Shown here piece after piece: positions 30,091 to 42,779 of a stretch of 64,000 bases of DNA. The notes beneath the pieces were generated by a model that saw nothing but the letters and a program-made list of their open reading frames with translations, did not search any database and was not told the DNA's origin. The stretch's first letter is position 1; each line of letters starts with the position of its first letter. Source of the DNA: Chelonoidis abingdonii (taxonomy: Eukaryota > Chordata > Testudines > Testudinidae); assembly GCF_003597395.2 (NCBI RefSeq), contig NC_133777.1, forward strand, positions 12,376,185 through 12,440,184, in the 5' to 3' direction. Position numbers and translations under genes: made by a program.

Positions 30091-32072
30091 AAGGACAGTG
30101 ATGTGTTCTCTGTACGTAGAATCCCTCAGTCCTAATAGAACAGGAAAGTACTTTCTCCTGGTACAACTGAAGCATATGGAAAGTGAGGAAGAGGGAAACC
30201 TCTGTATGCCTATAGAAAAAGGATACACTAAACTGAACAAAACACTGTCATTGCTACTAATACCACCCCCCTAAATACACATCTGAAATCCATTTGGAAA
30301 CAAGCTGCAGTTAAGCAGTGTATAATGTGTACATATCACCTGATCCATCTGTATTGGCTCTAGGGTGCAGTTTAAAGTAGCCACAGCTGTGGAGTTACTA
30401 AGTCAAGCATCTACCATCAACTGGCTGAGGGACTTCCTATGGGATACTGCTCAGCAGAGGGGTTTGAGCAGAACTCATCTCTAGAACTCCCTTGTCCTGA
30501 ACTTAAATCTGAATCATCTTCAGGATGAGCTACAACGCTCAATCTTTCTTTGTATAAGAGGAAACAACTGTGCTCGTAACAGGGGTGAGAGGTTGATTCG
30601 TTTGCTTAGTGTGATGGGAAGAGCTGCATTTCTATCTCCCCCCCCCCTTTTTTTCTGTAGCATATGCAGTGATCTACCCTGTAGCTACTTCTCAGTGCTT
30701 ATAAACAAATTATGCCACATTTTCAAATAAACTAAAGTCCTTAAGTAGCTATTTACCAACTTTCAACAATATATAGCAGTTTAGCTTAGGACTTGAAAAG
30801 CCTTTCAGATGAGCTGGAAGGGCTCATTGTTAATAAAGAATGTAACTATCTGAGCTGGACTCTAAGCAGGCCACTCATCTAAATTTGATGCCAGGTGGTC
30901 AGGACCTCAATTTCATGTCTCATTGGAACAATGCCATCTCCACTAACAGCCTATGACCTTCTACTATTATGCTGGAGCATTGGTTTAGAACTAATAGAGG
31001 CAGATTCCCATCTCCTGAATTACAACTAGCTACAATGAGTTCATATTCAATCTTGCTTAACTTGTGAAAGAAGAGGCTCACAGCACAAACTTCTGAACCA
31101 ATACCAGGAATAATGGTTTATTTTAAAAGTTATCTTTTGCTCCAGAGGCAGCAGTGAAGCATAAAGGGATGCCTGCATTTGTTGCGTTCACACCAATAAC
31201 TTCTATTACTAGGGAAGCTAACGGTGTAGGTGCTCATCAATCTCCTGTACTTATGGTATCCCTCTAGACTATGAGTTTAATTCTCAGAATGCATAGGAAA
31301 AGTGGAGTTAAGATCCTTTATAAGAATGTAGGCATTACAAGAATAAAATTTTGCAATTAAGGCATTGTCACCTTTCCACTGCATTTCCTGCTTTTAAACA
31401 ATGTGCACTCTGCTTCCTTTTGATCCCTGTTCTGAGGAGTTGGTCAGGGTGATAGTAGCACCTTAGTCCTCTTTCAGCCTTTTTGTCCAATCTGATACCT
31501 AAAAACTAGCAATATGTTCCTCAGGCCTGAGTTAGAATGTGTTGAATGAAGAGAAAAGGGTAGCTTTTGATAGGATGGATGTGGTGGTCAATTCCTCTTT
31601 GAGGGAAAACTCTACCTTGGGACCCTTTTGACCAAATGACCTTCAGAGCTGCACCATAACAGGCCCTGTCCCTTCAAGTGGTACAGTTTTCAAGGCCTGC
31701 TGCCAATGGATTTTAGAGCTTTTTTAAAGTTGGCTTTAAACAGAAATCCTGCTAATTAGGGAGTTGCTCCCATGCCTCCATAATCAGTTTGTTTACAAAG
31801 TATCTTTAATCATTCAGGATGAAAGGTACCATATACGTTTAAAATCCTCCACCCCCTCCTCCTCACCATTTTCCTGGGAAACTTCTCTACAGAAGCCAGT
31901 TTCATAGGTGGTGAAACTGATGCTATGTTGGAACCAAGCAACACTATCTACTTGGCAGTGATTTCATTGTCTGTAATACCACATTTCACCACAGGATGTC
32001 ACCACAGGATGTCACAACAGGACACACAATGAAATGTTATTTGTTGCTACTCAAATCACAACTCTTGAATAT
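30090..32072. other. Intergenic DNA after ZFAND2A, nothing recognised
   Basis: No exon or repeat recognised. There is a short C9T7 run near 30640. Moderately AT-rich. Confidence 0.5.
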
Positions 32073-32537
32073 AAAAACCAGCGAGGAGTCCTTGTGGCAC
32101 CTTAGAGACTAACAAATTTATCTGGGCATAAGCTTTTGTGAGCTATAACCCACCTCATTAGATGTATGGAGTGGAAAATACAGTAAGCAGGTATAAATTA
32201 TACAGCACATGAAAAGATGGGAGTTGCCTTCCCAAGTTGAGGGAGGCGGGGTTGTCAGTGCTAACGAGGCCAGTTAGGGTGGATGTGGCTTATTCCCAAC
32301 AGTTGACAAGAAGGGGTGAATATCAACAGAGAGGAAATTACTTTTTGTACTGACCCAGTCACTCCCATGCTTTCATGTGCTGTATATTCATACCTGCTTA
32401 CTGTATTTTCCACTCCATACATCTAATGAAGTGGGTTATAGCTCACTAAAGCTTATGGCCAGATAAATTTGTTAGTCTCTAAGGTGCCACAAGGACTTGT
32501 TGCTGGTATTTACTGATACAACATGGCTACTCCCTGA
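32073..32537. mobile_element. Fold-back interspersed repeat, copy 1
   Basis: Arms of about 115 bp face each other. 'cttgtggcaccttagagac', 'aacaaatttatctggg', 'gagctataacccacctcat' and 'ccactccatacatctaat' on one side recur as complements on the other. The family is one I associate with turtles. Flanking words AACTCTTGAATAT (32060-32072) and AACTCTAGAATAT (32538-32550) agree at 12 of 13 bases and may be a target duplication. A second copy is at 58677-59030. Confidence 0.75.
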
Positions 32538-33300
32538 AACTCTAGAATATGACACCCTTGTGTATTTCAACCATATTATAATCATATAATCTCAGTAGGG
32601 CTCATCTTGTATTTTTCTATTTAGTATATATACTATATCATGGCAAAAAGTGTTCCTTGACCATTTATTCAAATGTGAAAACAAAAGCATACTCCTTTTG
32701 GTATTGTTTTATATTGTTCTAGCAAATGAGATTCCTGAGAGGAATGACTGTGGAAATAGAAAATATAGGTGATTAAATAAATAAAAGAGAATATCTATGG
32801 AAAGCAAAAGTTTGTAAACAAGTTTTTGTACTAGTATCTTAAGAGGTATATACTCGTTCACTCAGGCCACAGCATCTGTTTCTGTTTCCTGTGTGGCCAA
32901 ACAATTTACCAACACTGTAAAGGTTTCAAATATCAAATATTACAAGCTACATATTAAAAATGAGTTGATGCATTTATTTAACAGGTAATTTCACAGTTCC
33001 ATGTTCACTGGTTGTGAGGGAGTCTGTGGCAGGGCTGTGTTTCATGGATGAAAATGCATCTGTGTCCACATGTGGATCGTAAGCTTGGAGCTTCCCAGGG
33101 ACAACTCTGCCTAAGGTTCACGGAAACGTATGTACTACATTACTTTTTATCATTTACCAGGTGGCAGCAAATATTAGACTGTACAAAATATAGACTCAGT
33201 AAGCTCTCTCCTCTCTTTACACACAAGCAGGGCAGAACTGGAGGCTGATTAAGATTGAGACATTGCAGCAAGAGGGATTGGGTATACACGTAAATATGTC

Positions 33301-33385
33301 TAGACAAGGTGGGTGAGGTAATCTTTTACTGGACGAACTTCTATTCGTGAGATAGACGAGCTTATTCACTATACAGAGCTGGTGT
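33301..33385 (+). repeat. Interspersed repeat fragment (opposite copy at 7448-7533)
   Basis: 'agacaaggtgggtgaggtaa', 'cttttactggacgaacttct' and 'gtgagatagacgagctt' match the complement of 7448-7533. Confidence 0.6.
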
Positions 33386-33892
33386 TCAGGCCTAGAAGGG
33401 CCATTTGCTCTTTCTTGGTACCAACTCCTTAGAGTGACCAGATGGGATGAAGAAAATCTTGGGACACATTGGGGGTGGGGAGGAGGAGTCCCGCTGGCAA
33501 AGAGAAAAAAAGAGAAGTGCGAAATATTGGGACACATTGTCCGGACCAAACATCCTCCTGAGAGAAGCACTGAAACCAGCCACTGTCCAGACTGCATTTC
33601 CCACCCATTTCCCAACAGGGGCTCCAGGCTAAACAATAGCAGCCTAGGCCAGAGGCACGTGTCACTGGGGCCACAGGAGAGCCTCCGCCCTGAGGCAGCA
33701 GCACCCACTCCAGCACAGCTCTGTGCCACGGTCTGGGAGGCGCGGGGTGGGAGGGGGAACGAGAGGAGCAAGGGGAGGGCAGGGAAAAGACAGACACGTG
33801 GCTGGCCCCAACGGCTGGGAGGAGCCAAGTTCCTGGGGCCCCTCCCACTCCGGAAACTGAGAGCGCGGCCGTCCCGATTTAGCGCAAAGCGG

Positions 33893-33900
33893 TGACGTCA
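33893..33900. promoter_or_regulatory. Perfect palindromic CRE (TGACGTCA)
   Basis: Exact CREB/ATF site in a CpG island, with CCAAT boxes 110-175 bp downstream. Confidence 0.6.
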
Positions 33901-34049
33901 ACACAGTGAGCCCCCCCCCCTCCCGGCACGCGGGCCGGCCCTCTCGGAGCGCACATGCGCGCACGTCCGGGGATAGAGGCGGGTTTAAGACAAATATGGC
34001 TTTCTATTGGCCACTCCCGTGATTGACAAAGTGAAATCCAACGAGGCTC

Positions 34050-34141
34050 CCTCGCTGGCCTTCGGGAGCCAATGAGAGAGAGGGGGCGGTCGCAGCGCCA
34101 AGCCCGGGGCTCGGTTAAATGTGCTGAGGCGGGTCTGACAG
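34050..34141 (+). other. Candidate non-coding first exon of C7orf50
   Basis: Ends at AG|GTGCGT. An ATG at 34072 in this interval opens a frame that would meet a stop right after splicing to 36249, so translation from exon 2 is preferred. The upstream limit is a guess based on the CCAAT spacing. Confidence 0.3.
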
Positions 34142-36248
34142 GTGCGTGGAGAGGGGACTGGGGGAGCCTTAATAGCCACCCCTTCACCCCCCCGTGGGGA
34201 GGGCGTTTCTATCCCAAGTCTCCTTTGAGCGCAGAAAGCCCCGGGGTGAGGCAGAGCCCCGCACCCGAGGCCCCGGGAGCGGTTGCTGGGGGGAAGCCGG
34301 CTCGGTTCGGCTGCCCCCAGCCTGGGGGCAGTGGAGGTGGCTCCCCGGAGGGCCTGGTGGGGGGCAGAGCCGCGCGGAGGAGATCCCTTCCGGTGGGGCC
34401 GGGGGGAGGGACAGTGAGTGAGGGGGAGGGGCACGGGGTAGGGATGCTCAGGGTGAGCAATACTGGGCCCTTCCCCACCCGGCGCTCCTGTGTTTCGGGT
34501 GACCATGCGGCTGGCAGTGGCCTCCTCGCGCTGGGTAGTCCTGCAGCTCTGCAGGAGGCTCTCTCTGCCTTGAATCGGGGGGTGGGTGGGCGGCGGCATT
34601 AATGCCCAGCTCCTGATCGAGCAGGAGGGGAGGGAGCTCTGCTCCAGTAGCATCCAGGGCATTGCGTGGTATTTTGGAAGAGCAAATTATTCCGTCTCCT
34701 CGAGGTTGCATAGGCTGATTACACATCAGGCCCTGGTTAGGATGCTCAGTGGACTGGGAGGTGAGCGGTGCCGGTGTACTGGCGTGCAGCACAGATGTAG
34801 AGAGAATGAGACTAGAGGTGTCAGTAGAAAAAACCATGAAGTATTGTAATTGACGAACACTCAGTACCAGTGTATTGTGTGATAGTGACAACCGCTCTTA
34901 CTACCTGTATACTGAAAGTAACCCAACGAGTAACCGTTTAAGGTCTTTTTTGGTGTTGCTAATAGATTTTGCTGCTCAATCTGTGATTAAATACCATACA
35001 ACTGTAAACTTCCTTTTCCCCCACACCCTTTCTAGTGCCTACTCACCATATGGGCACTTCGTAGGATACACAGCAGCCTTCGTCACAAACCAACAACTGA
35101 TAAACATGGTATAATTAAAATCACTAGTAATTATTGTAGTAGCTGACCATCTGAGGGTGGCTGGATATTCTGTATTCAGGTCATGCCGCTGACCATAAAA
35201 TAAAATTGGTGTGTCACTGTATTAAAGTTACAGTTGCTACTAGATTAAACTGAAACCAGTTACAGTAAATATTTTAGTTTTCCCTGAAAAAACATTTTTG
35301 ATGTTTCCTTGTTTTTCAAACATACCTACTTAATCACAAAATAAATCTTTCTTTGCAGATTAGTAACTTTTTGAAATGCTATTCTGTATGGAAATTGGTG
35401 CAGAACTGGTAGAGCCTTTTACTGGAAATTCAGTCAGACAGGCAGGGTATTGCCTAAGTGGTCTGGAGGTATCCAGCAACTGTATCTTCCTTCACTGGCC
35501 CTTGAATGTTTCAGGTTGATGGTGTGGCTGAAATGTCTATAGGTTTTAGTCACTGTCAGCTGCAATGAATGCATCATAGATGTGGTTGTAGCCAAATGTA
35601 AGTTAGAGCAATTCATGAGGACCAGACCAGTGTCTGTCTGGCGTCAGATCCATGGCTATCTTGGAACCTCTTCCCCATCTCCAGGCTGTCTGAAATTAAA
35701 TGCAAAATACATACAATATAATTCTCTATTTAACACATTTTCCCTGGCACATCATCCAAAATTGAAATATTTGCAATTCTTTACATAACACAACTGAGTT
35801 CTCCAGTTTATTAATTAGGCCTACCACTTGTTTGTACATACCCATTTGTTGTTGTTTATTAATTATAATATTTTAGTACTTTTCAAAATACCCAGTCCTA
35901 ATTGGAGCCAATTAAGCTGCACATTCAACACTTTTCCTAATATGAAGTTTGACTAAACAATTCCAAATGTGGTAAATAATACTCCCAACTGATGCTAAGT
36001 TGGCTGGGGGAGCAGGTGTTTTAAAAATGGATAAAATTCTGTATTCTCCTTTCTTCTGGGATTTGACTTCCACAATTTACTGCCATTTTGATGCAATTCA
36101 TTGTGACAAAACCTCCTTCACAAATGGATGTGGGGTAAAAAAAATCTGATTAACTCCACTCCAGTGTTGTTTTCCAGCATTGTACATTAATTAGCTCATA
36201 CTGAATTGTAGCTGAAACATTACTTTTGTGTCTGTCAACTATTTTCAG

Positions 36249-36378
36249 AATAGAAAAAAACAAGAGAAACACAGAAATGAAGGAAGAAAAAAGGAGGAAA
36301 AAATCAAAACGGCATGTGGCAGAAGAGGAACAACCAGTCCATGAAACTGAACCAAAGAAAAAGAAAAAAAACCTGGAG
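36249..36378 (+). CDS. C7orf50: First coding exon of probable C7orf50 orthologue (coding from 36277)
   Basis: Acceptor 'aactattttcag' and donor GAG|GTAAGTG. ATG at 36277 gives 34 codons in phase 0, opening MKEEKRRKKSKRHVAEEE and ending with a run of five lysines. Human C7orf50 likewise begins with a Lys-rich, low-complexity tail before its conserved C-terminal region, and from memory lies next to ZFAND2A on the same strand. The gene product is a small, poorly characterised basic protein, probably nucleolar. The match is by composition, position and strand rather than alignment, and no later exon was found in the window. Without a stop upstream in the exon, an earlier start cannot be excluded. 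Confidence 0.55.
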
Positions 36379-39300
36379 GTAAGTGCCCAAGAATAAATCT
36401 ATTTGTTTAGTTTGCTGGTATGTTGGTAATCCCAACACTACAGAAATAGAGAGGTACAATACCAGATCTGAATGCATTATTAGATTGAGTCCATGCTGCA
36501 TCCAGGGTGAAACAGAGTTAAAATATGAATGGATCCATGGGTAGCTGCTCTCCAGGCATGTCTGTTTTTGAAGAGTGTAACAGTGGCCTAAGTATATGAT
36601 CACTGTCTGTGTAGGGTGTTAATATGAAAGATGTCAGGTAGGATCTAAAGGTGAAATGGGAACCAAGTGGCTGTGATTTCTCTGGAATAACGTCAGATGG
36701 GAAGATAAGGATAGCCTAAGACTACACATAATACTGAGCACCCAGATACCATACTTCGAAAAATTTGAAAGATTTGTTTTGAAAATTGTGTTGCATTAAA
36801 AATGTTTGTGTGCTCACTGCAATCATGGAAACTTGTACTTTCTGACTGACCAGAAGGTGTCATCAGCCTCTTCACATATAGAGCACTTACAAATTAATTT
36901 TACAGGAACTGAATTTAACAGCATAACAACAGATTCCAATAAAAAGTAACCCCCACCTGCTGGAAACTTTTTTGCTTTATCGCACTACTGCACGTAATTG
37001 TTTTTTTTTTTTTGCAAAAGCAGAGTGCAGAATTGTTCCCGCAGGAATGGTATATGAACATGGCATTCCTATTCAGCTATTATGAGGAGAAGCAATACTT
37101 CAAATGTCATGTGTTTAAAATCTAATAGCTTTGGTAGCACTTTAAGAGGCAGGCATCGAAGTTCAAGTTCTTACACTTATCAATTAGTGCTTGTTGTCTC
37201 TGCAGTTGGATACCTTGTGTGAATGAAATATTCAAATATAGATCTGCAAAGACTATGTAAAATCATTCATGTCCTGCCAATCAAACGATCTAGAGATTAA
37301 TTAAAAAGCTTGACCAAACAGATGTCAGGTATATTAATATTGTAGATGAGAGAACAGGAAAAAAAATTCTGCCTTTCCTCAGGAGCTCTTGAAGTCTTAA
37401 ATCTTGATCCTGCAAACATTTATGCATGTGCTTAAAGTTCAGGGTTTTAAGTAGCATTGATCTGACTCCCCTTCTTGTCGTCATTTACAGTAAAACTCCT
37501 GGATGTTGCTCTTTGGTTAGATTTTATTTAGGCTCAGTTAGCAAATGGGGCAAGTATTTTGAGAGCGTTTCTTCAAGTGTGAGTGTCTCCAGCTTGTCTG
37601 AATACAGCTACTGCAGCACAGAGGTTATGGTATTGCGCCTATAAGGTTCAGAAAAGCTGTGAAGGCCTTGCAGTCTAGATTTCAAGTTAGCTGATCTGCC
37701 TCCAAGCAGACTTAGTGAGGCATCTGCTTCCTTCTACAGGAATCTCTTGAAAGCAAAATTAGGGAGTGTAGAATGTATAGGTATAGGAAGGGAAAGGGGG
37801 AGTCATAGTTCCAATTAAACTTGATATTTGATTATGAAGAGACAATCCTTCTCCTCTCTTCACACTACATATCCCAAAAGTAATTTAGGGATCTAGTAGG
37901 ATCCTTAACCTCCTTCAAGCACCCCGTAAAATGAACAGGAAAGTAACTTGAGCTTGGTGGAAATAACTCTTCAAACAAAAAATTAATTCTGTGTGATTTG
38001 GAGTGAGAATGCTAAAGGCAATTAAACAGAATTTTAACTATCTAGCGTTCTGTGCAGTTAGCATCATGTAAAACAAACCCTTCTCTCCAGACAGACCTTA
38101 TAAACCAGTGAAACTCAGACCTCAGTGATTCAGGAGCCAAATTAGTGATCAGCATTGCCCCAAGAGCTGTGATAGTCTGAATTCATTGTTTCATTTACTA
38201 TTTTTATAATATATATATCTCAGTTAATTCTCACAGTGAAATGACTGGCCAAGTATTATTTTATCAACTACAATTGGTTAGTAACATAGTAAAAGCATCC
38301 TGCTTGGTTAATAATTAAAACATTGTGTGATTTAATATTATGTGCTGCAAAAAGAGTCACAGGAGACACGTTATAGAACCACTTGTGGCTCACAAGCATC
38401 AGTCTGAGTATCGCTTTATAAACCTTAAGACTGCTGAGTCATTCTGGACTGTTAGATGTCTTGTCTGAACAACTGTTGAGATACAAAAGTTAGTTTCTGT
38501 TCATTGTATAGGCTGTTGCATGATGGAAGGAGGGAAATATTTATTAAAGAACAGTATCCTTAAGTGCTATCTGAGAACATCACTAAGCATAACAGTCATG
38601 AGAATTACAGGAGTTAGTGGGTGGCTCAGATATGTATGCAGTGTTAGTTTTATGGAGCACCATATAAGGCCTATGCTAAGCTATTTTTTGGCAGCAGCAT
38701 TATAAACTGTAACTGTTGATACCAAGAAAGCATAACTTAGCAAACCACATTTTTACTGTTTGAAATTACTGTTGAAAGTAACAAATGTGAGATACATTTT
38801 AACACTTTGCTTCAAAAATGGTTGATGAATATTTTTGTCAGTTATTTACTGGACTTATTTTTGAGGAATACCCCATTTAGTTATGATGGTTATTCTAAAG
38901 TAATACCTTTGTTCAACAAACATTGTCAGAGGGTATGCAAAGTTTAGTAGGAAGTATGAGGTAAAGCAACTATATTGGTATTGTCTGGTCTGAATGTGTG
39001 AATCTGTGAACTCATTTTTTGACACCCTGAAATACAAGTTGTTAAAAGATATTAAACCTTCCAGCTCTTTAAAAAACAAGACAGTGAACCCCAGCCAAAT
39101 GTTATCAAATCTTCTATGACTGTTGTGTTATATTTAAAACTGTGCTGTCAGTGATTTTTTTCCCACAACTTAGAATTTTTCTTTTCTTGGTGTTTCCCTG
39201 GAATCTCACTTTTACAGTGTTTTGTCTTTTATGTTTGTGCTCTGTTTTGTTCTTGGAGGTTTACTTTGTTTAGGTTAGGCCTTCTGGAAAAAAAAAAAAA

Positions 39301-40200
39301 GGGTAGTATTTTTTTCTGAAATCCGTATAGTATTTGAGCAATAGAAACAAACAATGGGGAAAGACCTGCTAAATCATTTAGTGTCGGCATGCAGGATTGT
39401 CATACGTAGACAGATAGTTTGATATCTTTATATATGACTTTAAATCTAGTATTGCTTTAAAATAAAGAGATGACACCTTGCTAAATGTAGGGGTGAGGGT
39501 GGGATCACCAAGAATTCCAAAAGAGTATTGAAAAAAGTGTAATGAAGTGTGACTGTCTTTTAATGTAGTAGCTTTGATTCAAAGTGGAATTGTAACTTTT
39601 TGAATTCTTGAAGCAGAAAGGTTCTGACAGGGTACAGTTGCTTACTAGCTTCTTATAAAGAACCTTGTATGGAGATGGAAAAAAAGCCAAAAGATACTTT
39701 AGTCTTTTAAAGCTAACAGATGCATAATACACTACTTTTGGCACTGGAGAGGTTTCACTGGTTCATTAAGTCACTATTTACCCGTGATTTACTTTTAGCT
39801 ATTCCAGCAGAGCATTTTCAAGCTGCAAAGTGGAAAATGTAAATCTCTAATAGATTTCCATGGAGAGCTGCAGGAGGGCAAGTTAAAATGTGTCTTCAGC
39901 GGCTGGATTTAGTATTGCATTGATCATTCTTTCATGACATTTGTTCCAAAAATACTTACTAGCATAAGGCTAAAGCATTCTTCTTTGGAACAAGTTTACT
40001 TTTCAGAGAATCTTGGTGTTTTATTGATTTTCACCTACTTGTTTCCTCCTTTTACATTACATTCATGAATGTTCTTAGAACTATAGTACTAAATGACTTT
40101 GCATTTCTGTAGTGTTGGTATGGAGCATATTGTATATGTTTTTAGTCTTTGTTCAGTCCTGTGTTTTTACTAATTGTTTATCATAATGTTACCATTTTAT
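36379..40200 (+). other. Probable first coding intron of C7orf50, proximal part
   Basis: AT-rich sequence with a T12 run near 37004 and an A13 run near 39288. No exon resembling the conserved C7orf50 C-terminal region was recognised, nor any repeat I can name. Confidence 0.5.
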
Positions 40201-40205
40201 TATAA

Positions 40206-40425
40206 CAGGGGTTCTCAAACTGGGGGTTGGGACCTCTCAGGGGGTCGTGACATTATTATGTGGGAGGTCGCTAAATGTCAGCCTCCATCCCAAACCCCGC
40301 TTTGCCTCCAGCATTTATAATGGTGTTAAATATATAAAAAGGTATTTTTAATTTATAACTGGGGGTCACACTCAGAGGCTTATTATGTGAAAGGGGTCAC
40401 CAGTACAAAAGTTCAAGAATCACTG
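40206..40425. mobile_element. 220-bp hAT-type MITE
   Basis: The ends CAGGGGTTCTCAAACTG and its worn complement 'agttcaagaatcactg' are inverted. They are flanked by TATTATAA (40198-40205) and TATTAAAA (40426-40433), 7 of 8 identical. The interior 'aaaccccgctttgcctcc' and 'gggtcacactcagaggctt' match a common turtle element that I recognise. Confidence 0.85.
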
Positions 40426-40434
40426 TATTAAAAT

Positions 40435-41000
40435 ATTTAGCAGTAAATGCAACAGATTTTACTATTGTTTTTAATTTACCCAAATGTGAACTTTACATGT
40501 CAGTTATTTCTTTTTTTTGTACTCTATCAATATGATCATATTTTAAAACTGTTTTTACTTTGAAGTTGTCATCCTCAAGCCACATAACATAGAAATAATA
40601 GACATGGGGCAAATGGATTCTAAGTTGTGCATTCCAGGTTGACAGTCGTAATTTAAAAGCACCATTTCCCCAAAATTAGCTTTTTACAATTCTCCGATAC
40701 AGAAAAATTTCAGTCTGCTGACATAGGGATTTCAGTATGGTTTAATATGCCAGCTTTAAGTTCATTCTTTTATGACATGAGCATTGCATGTTGCATCATG
40801 TGTGTCCTTTTCTCTGCTTGTTCACAAGAATGGGCCAGGCAAACAGAGAAGCCGGATGGCTAATGATTATCCAAAATGCCTAGATTTCTATAGCAAGCAT
40901 TTGTGTATTCTGTAGCAGTTACTTCGTGTCTGCAGAATACCAGATCGCTCACAAATCACTTATAACGAATGTGTTTCTCTTTATATATACATACACAAAC
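40435..41000. other. Intronic DNA, nothing recognised
   Basis: AT-rich, no exon or repeat recognised. Confidence 0.5.
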
Positions 41001-41004
41001 AGTG

Positions 41005-41105
41005 CACAGGATTTTCAAAAGTGACTGTTGATTTTGGGTGCCTCAGTTTCTGCATGCCCAATTTCAAGAGAGGTGTGCTCAACACTTTTTAAAAATCAGG
41101 CCTCT
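41005..41105 (+). repeat. Old interspersed repeat ('gattttgggtgcc' type)
   Basis: 'attttcaaaagtgactg', 'gattttgggtgcctcagttt' and 'aaaaatcaggcctctttaa' are phrases of a widespread sauropsid repeat. Similar phrases occur near 15030-15080 and 62642. Confidence 0.5.
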
Positions 41106-41269
41106 TTAAGGTTGTCAGTTACAGGGAGAGCTGTGCTTTTAGACTCCTTTTAGCTGAGAGCCAGTGAACACGTTTGGGGACAGCTTTCACTACCCTTACA
41201 CCTCTCTGGGTGCAACCACGTGTTCCTACCACTCCTAGTCAGTCTCTCTCTGAGTTGCAGCTCCCATTT

Positions 41270-42530
41270 CCCAACTGTCATAAACATGACAGGGCCCAAC
41301 TGGGTTTGGCAGCAGTGAGCCACTGTTCCTTCAGGAGCCTATGACAATGACTAATTAAAGTGACTCAAAACCAGCTTCTTCAAAACAAAACATTATTTAT
41401 TCACCCAAGGGTACATGGTATGCAGAGCAAAGGGTGAAAACAATAAAGGCTTCTACACCTACTTCCTCTTAATTAAACGTTAATCTTTCCTTGTAGATTT
41501 TTGTAAATTACATTCAGCCCAGTTACCTCCACAGACTGGGGGGAGAGCCTGCTTGCTACAGTTTCCTTTGCCCCCTTTGTGTGTCTTTCTCTGTGGGCAG
41601 GTCTTCACTACAGCTTAAGTTGATCTAATTTAGGTTGCTCTGGGGTGTGAAAAAGACACTCCCCTGGGACGACACAAGTTAGTCCCTTGGCTGGACACTC
41701 ACAAGGCGGCTGGTCCCAAATCACTAGACCAGTGTACTCCTAAGATTTCCTTGGACCGAGTAGGCTGCAGCACAGTCTTTCCCCTTGGCCTCTCCAGCAT
41801 ACTTCCTGGGTACAAGCTCTAAGTCTGTTACCCCTTCCCAGAAAGGGAGTCTCTCAAGCTGGCTGTCCAACTCTCCTCGGACAAGTGTAGAACACCTCCC
41901 CACTCCGCCCACCCCGGCTGCTTGGTAGTTTATGCACACCCTTTCCCAGAGCTCCATTCTTGTGGGCGCTCTGGGTTTACCGTTCATCTCTTCATGGTCT
42001 TATGATAGTGAAGCAAATGGACACATGGGCTTTGTGAGGTTTTCTAAACACAATTTCTCTTTACTTTAGATTGCACAAAATATATAGAGAGTCAGACAAG
42101 AATTTCCCTGCCGGCATTTCATCATGATTCTAGAGTGTTCTCTGGGCTTAGGTCAGAGCCCTCTGAAGAATCTAGGATTCCCCCTTCCTGCACATAGGCT
42201 CTATGAGTCAGATGAGAAACTTTCTCTCCTGTGTCTCCAGTTTCCTTCTCCCTTGGCTGGTTTCACAGATAAGACTCACCTCTCTGTTCCTCTCTTCTGC
42301 TAAGCTTCATGTGTGTCTGAGTCTCCTCGCCAACCTCTGCCTTTGTGTTCTTAAAGGGCTTTGCTGACACCTGATTTATTTGTTCTGCTGTTTGGGGATT
42401 TTCCACTCTCCAAAAGCAGCTCTTGCAGAGAACTTGAAAAAAACTGGCTTTCCCTAGCCTTCAGCCATCCTGTTGTTCTGCTTGGACCAGGTCTATGCAT
42501 TAGTTAAAACCCTTAAAAACAGTCTCTTTT
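41270..42530 (-). repeat. LTR-like repeat, copy 1 (related to 57490-58675)
   Basis: Shares ordered blocks with 57490-58675: 'cttggcc.ctc...gc..acttcctggg', 'ctctaagtctgttacc', 'gagctccattcttgtgg', 'atgatagtgaagcaaatgg', 'aattctctttactttag' and 'gggctcaggtcagag'. It contains 'gacagggcccaactggg' and a run that mirrors common chelonian LTR text. No gag or pol is attached. The segment 41598-41690 resembles one end of a Harbinger-type MITE. The orientation is tentative. Confidence 0.45.
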
Positions 42531-42779
42531 GAAGATGAACTTGTGGGTGCCTTTCCCCTGCTCCTTAGCCCGAGGTGCAGACAGCAATATGCAGTAAAGA
42601 CAGTCATAAGACATAAGGATATAAAGAGTTCATCAAACCAAACTAGAATTTGTAAGCTGTACATAGATAGATTTCCCAGATTGCCTCAGTGGTCTTTTGT
42701 CAGTTTCTGTAGGGGTGACTCTACCACTTTGAACATAAAAATGTATAGTTGTTTACTGTGAAGTGTGACTTAGCCTCAC

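Larger units (their letters stand above)
33640..34600. promoter_or_regulatory. CpG island, probable C7orf50 promoter
   Basis: A GC- and CpG-rich block 3.6 kb downstream of the ZFAND2A polyadenylation signals. It holds a perfect CRE (33893-33900), CCAAT boxes at 34006-34010 (inverted) and 34069-34073, and a strong donor GACAG|GTGCGT (34141/34142) that could end a non-coding first exon. Long open frames on both strands here are a by-product of high GC, not genes. Confidence 0.7.

Noticed and set aside
33433..33550. Second copy of the 10956-11068 MITE
   Set aside because: Shares only 'gtgaccagat' and 'gggacacattg'-type words; the opposite terminus could not be found.
33217..33848. Minus-strand frames of 139-203 codons near the second CpG island
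   Set aside because: Composition follows GC and repeat content; overlapping frames on both strands are equally long and none resembles a family.
33985..34662. 225-codon minus frame and 176-codon plus frame in the CpG island
   Set aside because: Both are Pro/Gly/Ser/Arg-rich as expected of random GC-rich DNA; a divergent gene cannot be excluded but has no support.
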